DNA of 64,000 bases, from assembly GCA_930367205.1 (NCBI GenBank), contig OV884011.1, positions 121,765,866-121,829,865 of the forward strand. The letters run 5' to 3'. Shown piece by piece: positions 35,469 to 49,300 of this stretch. This DNA comes from Acanthosoma haemorrhoidale. Lineage: Eukaryota > Arthropoda > Insecta > Hemiptera > Acanthosomatidae. Below the pieces are notes generated by a model that made no database searches, was not told where the DNA came from, and saw nothing but the letters and a program-made list of their open reading frames with translations. The position numbers and the translations under genes were made by a program. Position 1 is the first letter of the stretch; the number at the start of each line of letters is the position of its first letter.

Positions 35469-38364
35469 ATAAGACTTGGTACCTTGAGTCTGTTGAACCG
35501 CACTTAAACAGACAAGACATTGAGCAAATGAATCACTTCTTGCTTTGTGGAAAGACTTACCTTACTCTTAGCCATGATCATCAGCGACTGTTCCGTTTAT
35601 TTTGTCAGTCTAACTTCAAGTTCTATTTATTTAAGACCATTTCAATACAGTTTCCTATATGAGGAATGCGCACTTAATTCCGTACACTAGTGACAGAGGT
35701 AGGCGGGGGTGCGAGAAAGCCTTAAATATGTTCTAAGAATGGGCATGATTAAGGAAAGAGAAAGAAAAAGAAGAAGAAAAAGAAGAGGGGAGATAATTGA
35801 TTGAAGACCTAGGCTAATTTCCGAAGGATAAGGCAGAGGTGTAGCAACATTGTGACGGTAGAAGAGAGATGGCCGGAGTCACGCAACCCAATCATACCAT
35901 ACACTCGCCATCTTCAATTCGTTATGAATTTATTTTCATCCGCATATCTTATTTTATAAACAAATATTTATGTATAATCAGTTGGAACAAACATATCATG
36001 TTAACAAGAATAGCGGGGTAGATATCTTAACTGTAATGGATTGTCTGAAAGGCCCGCCCTAGTGAGTTGTACGCATGTATTTCTGTTTTCTACGTCTGGA
36101 AAAGATTCATTTCACGTTGATTGGATTTACGGAATCAACTGATTTCACTTTTTAACCTTGTCATTAGAATTAATTCGAAACTATTTTATAACCTTGATTT
36201 GTTCAGGCATTTAAAAAATACATTTAAGAATGGTAGTATTTATGTTGGGTTATTCAACCGGAAGTATATTTTTATCGATTTTTCTGTTTTGGTCTTTTTA
36301 GGACCCTTCTGGATTTTTCATGGAGGTCCATGTACTATTTCACAGAAGAAAGAAAATCCATAATTGTGAGATTCATTTCACTTGAATTGACTTTTTTAAT
36401 TGTGCTTACTTTATTATTATGTGAGAGAAACTGGTAGAGAAACATTGAAAGTTGTCGAAATAATCAGAGTCCACTAAACAAGGACAGATTTTCTAACTTC
36501 ACCCACGTTTTGACTGATTTTTGGCGAAGATTTTTTTAAATAATCATACTGTAAAGTATTTACTTAGCTTAAACGCTACAATGTAAATGAGACGTCGTAA
36601 AAATGCGATTTAATTTATAGTTAATGTGTAGTCACACGTTTTCCTTTGTTGTTAACTGTTTCCTATTCTACTTGAATTGTTTATGAATTTGTTTTCCATC
36701 CATACTCTCCTCTGAAACTATTACCTTCTCCTTAAACATGGTCCATTAGGCAGATACACGATAGGGTGGGCGACCTCTTAGACTGCCGTTAAAGTGGGGC
36801 CGAGAAGGGCTGAGTGTTTGAAAAAGCCGTTTTCCTTGCTCAGTTCCCATGGGATATCACAGCAAAGTGTCCTCTCACAGGCCGGCCGTGATCTACTGCG
36901 GGATAGAGACCGTTTTCCACTTTCTAGATCGCAGCGTCTCTTCGTCGATGACCAAATAGTGGGGAAATTACCATATCAAATTGCGACAAATATCATAATA
37001 ACTATACTTTCAATCATAAAAGTGAAAGTAACCTGTAGCCATCCTGAATTGAGATTAATTGAACTTATAATCATCACACAGAAGGCGTCTCTTGGTTTTT
37101 AATCTGCCCAATGCAGAAATTTAAAGAAGCCCTTTGCATGGGTCCTCAACCATTTTTGTATCAAAAAGCATATTCTAGAATATCGGTGGCAGAAAACATT
37201 TATTTGTTCAAGATAAATTTATACATAGTTGGATATATTTAATAATATTCTTCATGAAAACAATGTCTGCCCGGGCATCAACAGGCCTTCAGCGCTTCTG
37301 ATCTATTCACAAATATGAACAAAACATTCTGACGAGTTCACACTGTAATCTGTAACCGTATGTACGATGGTTTTGAAAAATTATATCATTCAATACCGAT
37401 TTTACTATTTATTATTTTATATCTATATATATACTTATAAACTTGAATATTTAAATGTTGTTTTATAATATGTTGTTATTATAAATATTATATTGTGTTT
37501 GATTTTTAGTCCTGAAGATGTCTGAATTTGCGAAACGTCAAATGATGTAAAAATACTAATAAATAATTGAAGAGACGCACAGTCTGTTTTGAAAAAAATT
37601 GTTTTTACATATAGTGTAATTTTAAACACTGATAATATACAAAAAAAAATTCAGTTACAAAAATATGTTTCTTTTTGTGACAATACAATATAAAAGTAAT
37701 AATATATACACAATAATAATATATAAATATGTGCCGTATTAAAATTACCATGATTACATAGTAAAAAACTCTTTATAAAAAATGTAATTCCAAAGTCAAT
37801 CTGATCTCAAGGCTTGACATTTCGTTGGCTTTTAGAAATCATAAAAATACTCTGATTTTATGATATTCGTTGTTGGAAATAATTATTTAATTATTTTAAT
37901 AATTAAAGTATTTGGAACTTAAAAACGATTTTATTGTGTACTTTTATCAAGAATGGAAATATGCTTTATCTATGCTATATCAAAAACTATTTCATCAATT
38001 ATGCATTGGATCATAGGTCAATGTCATTCTGAAGATTCTGTCTCGAGTTCCTTTGTCCTTGATATAACAATCTATGCAATGCATTATATGTATGTAATCT
38101 ATTTCAGTTACATTTACTTGGCTAGTAAAAAAAATAGTAAAAAAGATGAACTATCATTGGCTCGGTGATATTAAACTGTTGAAATCGCTTTTCTGTAAAT
38201 GAATGTTAATGACCAATAATAAATGACTATCTTTGAAGAAATACTCCTATATTTCTCGAATTCTAATTGATTACTACAAAAAAAAGTTTACATAACATTT
38301 TATTAAAGATTTAAATTTTGTTTTATCAAGGTCACAAGGCCACCCCTTCGTCCCTTTTATTTAA
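35469..38364. other. No recognisable gene
   Basis: AT-rich. Includes a purine-rich AG tract (about 35750-35795). The ORFs at 36121-36363 and 36794-37102 show no motif. A CTGAAGA...GAAAC motif at 37512-37549 is discussed as a finding. Confidence 0.45.
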
Positions 38365-38440
38365 AAGGGATGAGATCAAAGATTTAAGGCATGTTTAGAA
38401 CGTTATAAAGGATTGTATTGCTGAGGTTATAAGGTTCAGT
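38365..38440 (-). mobile_element. Short jockey fragment
   Basis: About 75 bp aligning to the minus-strand ORF2 end of copy B (around 28790-28860), including the GTTGCTGACGTAATAAGG-like stretch. Too short to have a function. Confidence 0.55.
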
Positions 38441-39350
<910 letters not shown>

Positions 39351-40377
39351 AAGGGGGGTGAGCGAGATAGAACATAAGTGATGGTGATTGATGAAGGAGT
39401 GCTGATAATTAGAATGCAAATATCAGGGTCCCTTATCTCCCTCCACACTAATGGACAGACTATTTGTAAAGCCGATTCTTTTTACAATTCTACAGCCCAA
39501 ATAGATAACCTGTTCTAAAGGCTGTTATTATTAACGTTTTTTTACGACTTACTTATTCAATGTTGGAGTTGTACAAACGGGGGCTTGTGAAACAGACCTC
39601 CCATATCAGTGATCCTTTGAAAAATGACTCAATGTTGTATGTGGTGGATCTGTGCAATTCTAATCTTTTCTTTAACGTATCCATGCTTTACAGTACAATG
39701 AAATGTTGATCAAAATCTTCTTAAATGATCATGAGTCATCAACGTTCTTTCAAGAAGAAAAAAGCTGAGAGAGGAAAAGAAGTTTTTTACGAAGACGGGA
39801 AACGAGTGTTTCTTATCGGATGTGCTATACATTTCATGCGGAGGGTAGCCTGCCTGGTCTTGATCCTATGGCTAGAAACAATAATTGTTTATAGTACCAA
39901 TAAAAATGGAGAATGTATTGGTAAACGATCGATGCATCAATATCGCTCGTTGTAATGTTTCATCACAATCATCAGATTGCTCTCATGTTCATACAAACAA
40001 ACATACTATGTACCGGTAACCGAATAGATATTAAATCAGCTCTAAACACTATCGGTGTAAAGCAATTAGCGATTAAGCATTCAATGCCTATTGATCAGAA
40101 ATTTAAAACCATTTGGCATAACAATTGGTGAAATTTCAATAAAAAAGTATGCAAAGGTCAAAAAACAAACTATTAGAGCTTCATAGTGGTGAAACACGGG
40201 TCTTCTAAGAAACAACAGCAGCTTGTATTGACATGCTAAAAAAACTTATGTTAAAGCTGTTTAGATAATATGAAGTTATGTTGTACAGTTATATTAAACA
40301 TTGTTGACGAAATTAATACATTTTAAAATTGCATTAGAATTCAAAAAAATTATTCACGGTTTCAAAATCTGGTCTGG
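39351..40377. other. No recognisable gene
   Basis: AT-rich. The 76-codon ORF at 39725-39955 has no motif I recognise. Confidence 0.4.
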
Positions 40378-41262
40378 TTTCATTCTGTTTACTCTGGAAA
40401 CATTCCATTAATGTCCTATTCACCAAACCCGGTAAACGACCCAATGACCCACCCTCTTCTTACCGTATAATTAGCTTATTCCCTCAAAAATATTTGAAAA
40501 AATCCTATTAAAACGTCTACTTATAATTGTAAAATCACAAAACCTTTTTCCTACACACCAGTTTGATTTCCGTCTACGACATTCCACTGCTCAACAAGGC
40601 CTTCGCGGTGTACTTCGTGTCGCAGGATTCACCAATTCGGTACATAATAGTAGGAGGAGCACTACTTCAAGACAAAAGCATCGACGTAGCTCTCATTACT
40701 GAAACAAGACAGTACCAGACTTATCGAACTTATCACCCAGATGGAAGAGCTCATGCAGGTTCCGCTGCCATTGTCCATAACTCCAATTCCCATCACATAG
40801 TTCCTTTGGTAGCGCACGTGTATCTTTAATGTGTATAACTTTATTATTCAAAATTACCCTAAAACTAGGGTTCCCGTCCAATTAGCCTACTCCCTATCCT
40901 CTCAAAACTATTTGAAAAACTCCTATTAAAACGTCTACTTCCAATTGTTGAATCTATAAACCTTTTTTTACACACCAGTTGGACAGTAAGACAGTACCAG
41001 ACTTATCGAACTGATCACCCAGATGGAAGAGCTCATGCAGGCTCCGCTGCCATTGTCCATAACTCCATTTCCCATCACATAGTTCCTTTGGTAGCGCATG
41101 TGTATCTTTAATGTGTATAACTTTAACATTCAAAATTACCCTAAATCTAGTGTACTCTCTATCCTCTCAAATCTATTTGAAAAACTCCTATTAAAACGTC
41201 TACTCCCAATAGTTGAATCTATAAACCTTTTTTTACACACCAGTTGGGTTTTCGTCTAAGAC
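40378..41262 (+). pseudogene. Scrambled jockey endonuclease/RT pieces
   Basis: An RT piece with the TKPGKRPNDP motif (about 40420) leads to RLRHSTAQQGL. It jumps to an endonuclease piece open at 40563-40829 (SIDVALITETRQYQTY, HPDGRAHAGSAAIVHNS), which includes the catalytic-Glu motif as ETR. After VAHVYL comes TAA and a 60-bp linker, then the RT block ISLLPILSKLFEKLLLKRLL. Endonuclease and RT pieces then repeat (40985-41110; 41150-41262). No functional protein is possible. Confidence 0.78.
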
Positions 41263-42263
41263 CTGAAGAAAGGCCTTCGTGTTGTTGATCAATTATCCTC
41301 AGCCCTTGAAACCAAAGAGTATTGTAGTGCTCATTTCTGGACATAGCTCAAGCTTTTGACTGGGTCTGACAAGCAGGTTTGCTTCACAAGCTCAAAAGAT
41401 ATCTACCCTTTTCCTAATCCTATAGCCCTACCTTTCAAACCACTTCTTCCAAGTCCGCTGTAGCTTAGAATATTCTAATTACTATCCCATAAAAGCAGGA
41501 GTTCCACAGGGCACTGTCCTGGGTTCCGTCCTCTATAATCTATACACCGCTGATGTCCCCTCTACTCCCAATACCTTCTTGGCCACATTTGCAGATGACA
41601 CTGCAGTCTTGTCGTCCCACTCAGACCCCGATATAGCATCCCATAACCTTCAAAAACACATTGATGAGATCGAGCATTGGTGCAACCAATAGCGGATTAA
41701 CGTTAATGAAGCAAAATGTTACCAGATTGCCTTCACCCTCTGCCGCAAGTCTTGTCCACTAGTTTCTTTTAATTTCATCCCTCTCCCTGTATCCGAGTTA
41801 GTACGGTACATAGGCTTCCATCTCGACAAACGTCTGACCTGGAACCCACATCCGAGGCTAAAAAGACAAGAAATTAACAGACGCTTTGGACAACTGTACA
41901 GACTACTTCAAAGGACATCCCATCTATCAATAGAAAACAAATTACTAATTTACAAAGTTATAATTAAGCCAATCTGGATATACGGAATCGAGCTATGGGG
42001 ACAGCAAAAAATTCGAACATCATGCGTACCGAATCCTTTCAATCAAACGTCCTGAGAACAATAGTAAATGCCCCTTATTAGCATCAGCAACAAAACCCTT
42101 CATAACGATCTAAATTTACCTTACATTCTCGAACTCATCCCTTTCATTCAATAGTAACCTATCCAACCACCCTAATCCCCTAGCACAGTCATTGCATTGC
42201 GCCACTCATCCCTATAAACCTCCTCGGAGACTAAAACGGCAGTGGCTTCGTGACCTGCTATAA
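41263..42263 (+). pseudogene. Jockey ORF2, RT C-terminal half, copy C
   Basis: Contains recognisable but frameshifted motifs: FLDIAQAFD (about 41334), a PQG-type block near 41500, an intact FADDTAV box near 41590, HLxKHIDEIEHWCNQ, the FHLDKRLTWNPH block near 41820 and the shared C-terminus LKRQWLRDLL-stop (42263). Unlike copy B it keeps FADD, but stops and frameshifts remove function. Confidence 0.82.
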
Positions 42264-42617
42264 ATACGTAACAGTGCTGAGTCCTGGCAATAGCGAGTTT
42301 CTCGAATCATGTCCTGAGCGTCTGTGGCTCTTGCGCTCTTGGTCAGCTTCCGCTGGCTCATATCCGGTGACGCGGCTGACGGAGGAGCGTGGGGGACTAC
42401 CCGGAGTCTTGGGAAGTCTTCCTCTCTTGCATGCGAGGGAGGTGACTACCATGTGGATTTGGGAGGTTTCTGGGCTGTTTGTAAATACTGTATGAATGAG
42501 CGAGTGAATGAAAAATTGTAAATATGGTATGAATGAGATCATTTATCGCTATTACTTATTACCCATTAAGGCTGATTGTAATTTTATCATAATAAAGCTG
42601 TTTAATAATAATAATTA

Positions 42618-45199
42618 CTTTGGTATAATATTTTTAACGGTATCGGCTGAATACAATTCTTCAGTTATTATCTACAGTGTGCAGCCCAACGAGGGCTATT
42701 AATAGACTGAGTTATACTTCCTCAATACAATGTGCACATGTATTTCTGCTATAATCGGTTATCGATCTGCCAACCGTGGCTGTGGGAAAAGTAAAGCTGA
42801 CTTGGCCGATAACTATATACATCAGTTTGGCAATTATTAATGAATTAGAACATTATAAAAAGCGCTTTTATGTTATGGCTTTCGGAAATGTAATTCGTGA
42901 TCTATTATTAATCTAACGGCTAACAGAGGGATGGAAATAGGCAAACGGCACACATTGACATGCTAAAAGGGGATTCCTTAGCTATCTCTATCGATAAGCA
43001 GCTGATTAGTTTTGATCGATTTTGTTTATAGCCATTGAGATGACTCCTAGTACTGTTATAAATTATAGCAAATTAATGACTGACTACAAAGGTTCGTTTC
43101 TAAATTTAATTTCGTTAATCCTTACGTACGTAAGGTATTTATGAATGTATGTTCTAAGATATCAATAGTAAAAATGATTCAATGCATCTGAAATGTTGAA
43201 GCTGTAATTTACGCAGGCAAGGTACTCCACATTGTTTCTTTTCTTACGTTCTTTGTTTTTTTTTCGTTATATATACATTATATTTTGCTATATTAAAAGC
43301 TGTACAAATTGATAATATTTTTAAAAAAATTGTGCATAATATCCTTAGTATGAATTTTTTTATTCATTTTTGTAGTTCACTATCAGGCAACTTCTGCACA
43401 ACCAGAAGAAAAAAAAAATCTTCCAAATAAGTAAAATTATTTTTCCTTAAAACATAATATTTCACCAGATGTAAGTCATATGCTTAATACTCACTCACAT
43501 GTTGTGTCGTTCAAATTAAAGCAATTAAACCATCAAGATATTTAGAATAGTCCGTGTCAGTTAGTCAGTATTATCTAAAGATGGAAAAAAAAATGTGAAC
43601 TTAAGGAGTCCAAAACGTCACAAAAAAAATCATAAATGATTAAACAATTTTATACATAACGATATTATGCACAATTTTTTTTAAATTGTTACTTACATTT
43701 TATAAAATGTGACTTACAATTGATAAAAACAAGGCATCAGATCATTGGTTAAATTAGTGCATAATTGTTAGTATTAAGTTTACAGCCAGATTAGTTTTGA
43801 AAGTATTGTTTTTCACATTCATTATTTTAACATTTATCACTAAGAAATCCTCAAATCACAAATTAGGTTGAGACTCAACATCTGATTTTTAAGGTGTGAC
43901 TAAATGTATTAAATTAAAGGTGTGACATTTGCCAAACAACATTTTCAACAACAAGCGTCAGTACATGATTAAATAAAAAAGGATACGGGGTCCTTTCTAT
44001 TCTGCTGGAGGGGGCACAATAAAGTGCAACAAAGGAGAACAGTTGCGGGCTGAATATTGTCCGCCGTGAGAACACACAGATTGTACGCCGTCAAGAGATT
44101 GTACACCGGAGGCGTAACCGGGCCGAAGAGAGTGGTGCAACGAGCTCTCCGGCGCCGACCTATTGACTACAATGGCGCGGCTTTTACAACCAACAGGCCT
44201 GCAATAAAACTAGCAGTAACTCGGAGTAGTAGTTAGGCCGCTAACTTGCGGCTACCGGGCTAGAACATCTGGCTGGAGTCTAACCAGCAAGGGCAATCAA
44301 TCAAACCTCCTTCCCAGTCACTCATTAAGGAGTATCCACACGTTTCCGCTATCGGAGAAGACCGCTTTGACGACTGCTTGACAAAGAAGAAACAAGTTGC
44401 TAGGCTCGGAGGAATCATGCGAAATAAGGATGTTTTGAAGCACTGCTCACTTATAGCACTCCTGCGTAGCGTAGCGGGTACGCACCAAAGAGGGCATTAG
44501 TACTTACAGATTTTGTTGGAATGCTGCTGTTGTCATGCTGTGTTAGACGTAATAAATAGTACTCCATCGCCTGAGCGTTGGGTCTTCTATGCCAAAAAAT
44601 ATTGGCTGTCCCCAATCTTCTGGAACATTTTACGCTAAGTATACAGCTTGCGTGCTATCTTACTTCATCGTTTCACCTTTATTTCTGCTGCATTCAAGTT
44701 TCTACATGAATCGTGATTTTTAGTGAGCTTACCTCCCTGATGGTAAAGTGGTCAATTAGAATTAGCTGTTTTCCGGTATGGTAACCATATCCAGATTTTG
44801 TTTGTTAGATAAATTGGTGTTCTTGATTTTGAGTAAATATCTGGTCCTTAACCGTGAAAAAGAGTCAATTTTTATCAAACACATAATTTTCAGTAATGTA
44901 GTGAAATTAAGAAATATTTTCCTGAAAATATACGATTTTGGGCAAGTCACTTATTACTCGGAGCTTTGTAAGTGATCTAATTTTACTTCATTAAAAGCTA
45001 AACTTGGCCAGTTTGTCACTAATTATCCAAATATGTAATTTCAACCAATTACAACACAGAGCACATTACATTGCTTTAGTTATAAAGGATCAAAATATAT
45101 ATATTTAAGAGGTATTTATAAGCCAGTTAATAAAAAAAACTCAGCTGATTTTTTTATTATTAGCTACACTTGTATTGTAGCTCAGATTTTTCAATTATT
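42618..45199. other. Gene-poor region
   Basis: AT-rich, with a CpG-richer patch at about 44040-44480. No domain found. One inverted repeat pair is listed separately. Confidence 0.45.
43319..43685. repeat. Inverted repeat pair, possible MITE
   Basis: AAAAAAATTGTGCATAATATC (about 43322-43343) recurs inverted as GATATTATGCACAATTTTTT (43661-43680), about 24 bp each, separated by 320 bp of AT-rich DNA. No clear target duplication. Confidence 0.35.
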
Positions 45200-46330
45200 G
45201 CTGTTCCCAAATTAGCAAAGTAGGTCGGTCTCCTTTCCTAGCCGATTGCTCTCCAAGATAACAATTCCGAGCACTTAGTGGACAACACCAAGGTGATAAC
45301 GGCAGCAATCACAGATGCAGTAAGAATCGGAAGGCAAGCAACCGATGATAGACGCCTGTCATAACGGAGTCCAAGCGAGAAATCTGCAGGTGCTGGTATC
45401 TAGCAGGGCCGTTAAACCTCTAGTTCCGGTACAAGAAAGTCAGGGCTGATTACAAGAAGAGAAGCAAAAAGAGAGACAAGCAGGAGTAAAACCTCGGATG
45501 AGACGGAGAAGAACCCCTGGAGTGCTCTAAACAGAGTTACCATGTCCAGTGGTGGCCTTGGCAAGACCCTGGCAGCATTGAGAAATGAACCGCGAGACCA
45601 CAGGCGGGTACTCCCTTGAGGAAACTGCCAAGAGAAATCACAGGGACACCTAATCCAGGATGTCACACAGCGACTTGCGTTAGGAGCCTGCATTCGCCAT
45701 CGGATATTTAGGACCTAGGCCTGATCATTGAAGGGAGTCTTCTTATCATTGTTCATTAGAGCCTTGACCGTGGCTGGAAGAGGACCGAACCACGCCTGAT
45801 CTCTATATGACCAGACCGGGATCCTACAGGTATGAAGAACTACAGGTCTTCCTACAGCCAATTCCCAGTACTAGGTATGTACTGGAACGGCTGATATATT
45901 TGGCACAGCGGCAGCTTGGTTGACACTCTGGATAGGTTGCTTGGGGACATAATGAAGACTCGCTCCCAGTAAGTCTTAGACATGACGCATGACATTACCT
46001 GTACCTTCCACAGAGTGTGCTTGCCCTTTGTGATGAGGGAGTTGCAGGAACTGGAAGGGGGATAGCAGGGAGAAGCAAAAAGAAGCAACAATCTATGAAC
46101 GCACACCTGAACCAATGGAAGGAATCAGAGGATAGTCATGCGAGGTGTATGCTTCCGTGAATTAAAGATGTCCACAGGGGTCAGTCCTGGGCCCTGTCCT
46201 TTGGAACCTGGTATTCAACAAAGCGACGACAATTGCGGCAAACTCCCAAGATGAGGTCGTCCTCATCACTCAAGAGTTGCGGACCCCAACAGTGCACATT
46301 ATAGGGATAGATATACCGCAGAGCATGTCA
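45200..46330 (+). pseudogene. Decayed R1-like LINE reverse transcriptase
   Basis: The plus strand shows scattered RT blocks in several frames: GLGKTLAALRNEPRDHRRVL (about 45555-45615) with ETAKR following, PIxxLPVLGxVLERLIYLAQ-like sequence near 45865-45915, and CPQGSVLGPVLWNLVFN (46169-46219), a very characteristic RT motif. The catalytic YADD position is degraded to a QDEVVLIT-like stretch near 46250. GC content is higher than in the surrounding AT-rich DNA. These patterns fit the R1 clade, but many stops show it is an old remnant. Confidence 0.6.
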
Positions 46331-49300
46331 TGCTAATAATAAGAAATAAAGAAAAAAATACAATAAAACCGGCTTAAAAGAACAAAAAAAGGTGCGCTGT
46401 CAGTGCAGTAAACTCAACTACACGGTAAAAGGCACACAAGTCACTGGTGGTAATACACTGTGGTATTCGTTAGCCCAACAGTGTACCGAGGCCTATGAGG
46501 GAATCCCGTCAGGGCCATGGATCCCATGGGAGGAAAAAAAGTGTGAATGTGAATTGTACATCATAAGGATAAATGAATTCTGACATCACAGTTAATAACG
46601 CTGAACAAGCTAAATGTAACTTCTCAAATAAAAATCATTAGATGAATATATACAATAAATATAACTGCAATATTTCTTTTGTTGAATCTCATAACTTTGG
46701 AATATCTTTGAAGTTCTTTTTGGATGTCTGACCGTGCTGAAAAAAGAATCATCCTCTCCTCACCATTTCCGTCCATTTATCTTTTCAGGTTTAATTTGTT
46801 TTACAAACTTCCTGTTATTGCATCTATGTATATAATGTAATAGATATAAAATCAACATATTTAAAGTCACAGAGTACCAACTATTTTTTGATAGAATTAT
46901 TTCACTACTTCTATAGTGTAACAAATGGACAAAAAAAATGTTCCTTACCTCATTGAAAAAAGTAGAATCTCTTCTTCCGTGCTAGGCAATAGAGCAGCAT
47001 TTTAGAATCCATTAGTCTATACCACCTCCAAGGTTTCAAAACATAAAAAGGAGGAATGAACTGGAGGAATGAGGAACCACCTAATGTTTCCCCTACTCAG
47101 TATAACACCCCAAAAAAGACCTCTTGGGACACCACAAAAACAAAACAAAAGCAAAAGGAAGCAAGATGATTCTATCACAACTGCCGTTAGAGCGAATTTT
47201 TTTCACACTCTTTAACAATGGTGAAAATGCGAAAGACCAGCGTACAAAATCGCCGTGGCTGAGAAGCAGGGTGAAACAAATCGCCGTTGGTGGTGGGGGT
47301 GTAATTGAGACGGATGCCTCCTCAGACAGCTCATTAAAGGGCTGCGGGAACCTGGGGGCTAAAAAAGACACTACAATAGGGCACAGGTAGGCGCCCATTG
47401 ACTCCAACGGCACCTCTTACAATGGTCCCTCCAATGCACGAATAGTTTTAAGGGTCAACATGAAAAAAAAAAAAAAAAAAAATCATGAATTCTACCCGGA
47501 CTGATATAAACGGAACAACTCAATTAACTAAATATCATTCATGCCACCGTTCGTCCTCATCTGTGTGCGGCTAACAAAAAGTGGCAGGTCGGCTATCTTT
47601 TATTCATGGCCTGTATTAGACTATTAATGTGATGTCCTATGCTGATTAAGTTAGTAATGAGTTTTTTAAAACAGTTTTTGCTCCCTTATGTGATATAAAT
47701 TAAGGTAGCGAGAATCAGTGGGATGGAGATTGTTACTCAAATTACAAAAAACAATTGTAGGTTGTAAAATAATACTCTGCAGCCTCCAAAAATATTTTTG
47801 ATTGAGCTAGCGCTTTCGATAACTTACTAAACCTATATAACCTGAAGGTTATATAAAACAATACCAGTTTAGCAATAGTATTATATATGAACATATATAA
47901 TAAAATAGTCAAATTTATAGGCCTAATTTAAACTAATGCATCAATATAATAAGAACATTAATAAATTTATTCATCACAATAAAAAATATATTCATTGTAA
48001 AGAAACTTGCAAATATATTTTAACTACTATCTATTCATTTCAAAGGATTATGCCTTTTTTGAGGAATCTGGAATAAGTATATGTAAGGGAGCTAAAATTA
48101 GCGGGAAAACTCATTATACTGGTGAAGGTGACTTAAGAAATTATGTGTCTTATGGTTTAAGACACTTAACCTCACAAGCTTTTAATTAACTGTAGTCTCA
48201 AACCAGACTGGTAAAACAATGTCCCCTATGTTAATTTTCTGCCCTCACTCCAATGGATTGGAGCCAATTGGAAAGGCGAGCATGAATAGAGGGGATATTG
48301 GGCTAGTATGCATCTCTCTTCCCACTATTTTACTGGCAAACTCAACTTTGACGGACTCGAATTCCAACCGTTTATGCTACGATTAATGCAGCATTTAGTA
48401 CAACATCGAACCTATACGAGTGATGATTACTCCAATGGTAAGTAAGGATTAAAGACAATGGGCTATAAAGTGGGCCATGCTATAAATTATCGTACTGGTG
48501 ACATTAAAACACTATGACTCAGTGATTAGGAAATAATCAATTCCTGATTTCCGTAGATTCATATTTGTGGAGAGCCAATATATCTGCAAGACAGCCGTGT
48601 GGCAGGACTATTCTTGATGGTAAAAATCAACTGTTGAAAAATTAAGGTATTTAGAAAAACAAACCGGCTTATATGGTGATTGAGAATGCTCTATATAAAA
48701 TAAGAGTAAGCCAGAAACTCATCAATCTGTTCCGCAAGATCCTTCCAGTGACACTAATCATGACAATAATAAGGATATATCAATCTACTCCATGGAATGA
48801 AGAGAGGGCACCAAGAAAAACACTCAGCGCTAACCCTGATCTAGAGGGAGTAGGCTTCGCGGGAAGTGGAAGAAAACCAGTGGAGGTGGGATGTTAGACC
48901 GTGAAGTCGAATAGTGAATAGCTCCTCAAGGTAGCCTTATGGACTTATCCTACGTGGGTATAAATTTAATAATAATTCAGAAAAAAATCTTCACGATTCT
49001 TGATGATGAAGGAATATGCAAAAGGTAACATTCACCATTCAGCCCAGGTATATATTCATCCTAATTTAGTTTGATACTGATTCCAACAATTCATACAATT
49101 GGTATCTGTCTGAGCCAAAGACTGGATATGAAACTGTCAAACCGTATCTAGATGGTAGGGCTAAAAAAAACACTTCGACTGCTCTTGGAATTGCTGAACG
49201 AGTTGAAGAAATGACTAAAACTTAATACTTAAGGGATATCATAACATTTGAACATCAGACAGTTCAACCCCCCCCCCCTTCCCACAATTTATAGTCTTGT

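Larger units (their letters stand above)
40378..42617 (+). mobile_element. Jockey-clade LINE, copy C, rearranged
   Basis: Same family as copies A, B and D. The 5' half alternates RT and endonuclease pieces (RT, EN, RT, EN, RT) through a tandem duplication of about 270-280 bp. The 3' half is a fairly complete but frameshifted RT end with 3' UTR, ending in an AATAAA-containing segment and an (ATA)n-like tail near 42590-42617. It supplies the best 3' end of the family in this window. Confidence 0.82.

Noticed and set aside
45412..46115. Two minus-strand ORFs of about 90 codons
   Set aside because: Antisense to recognisable R1-like RT blocks on the plus strand.
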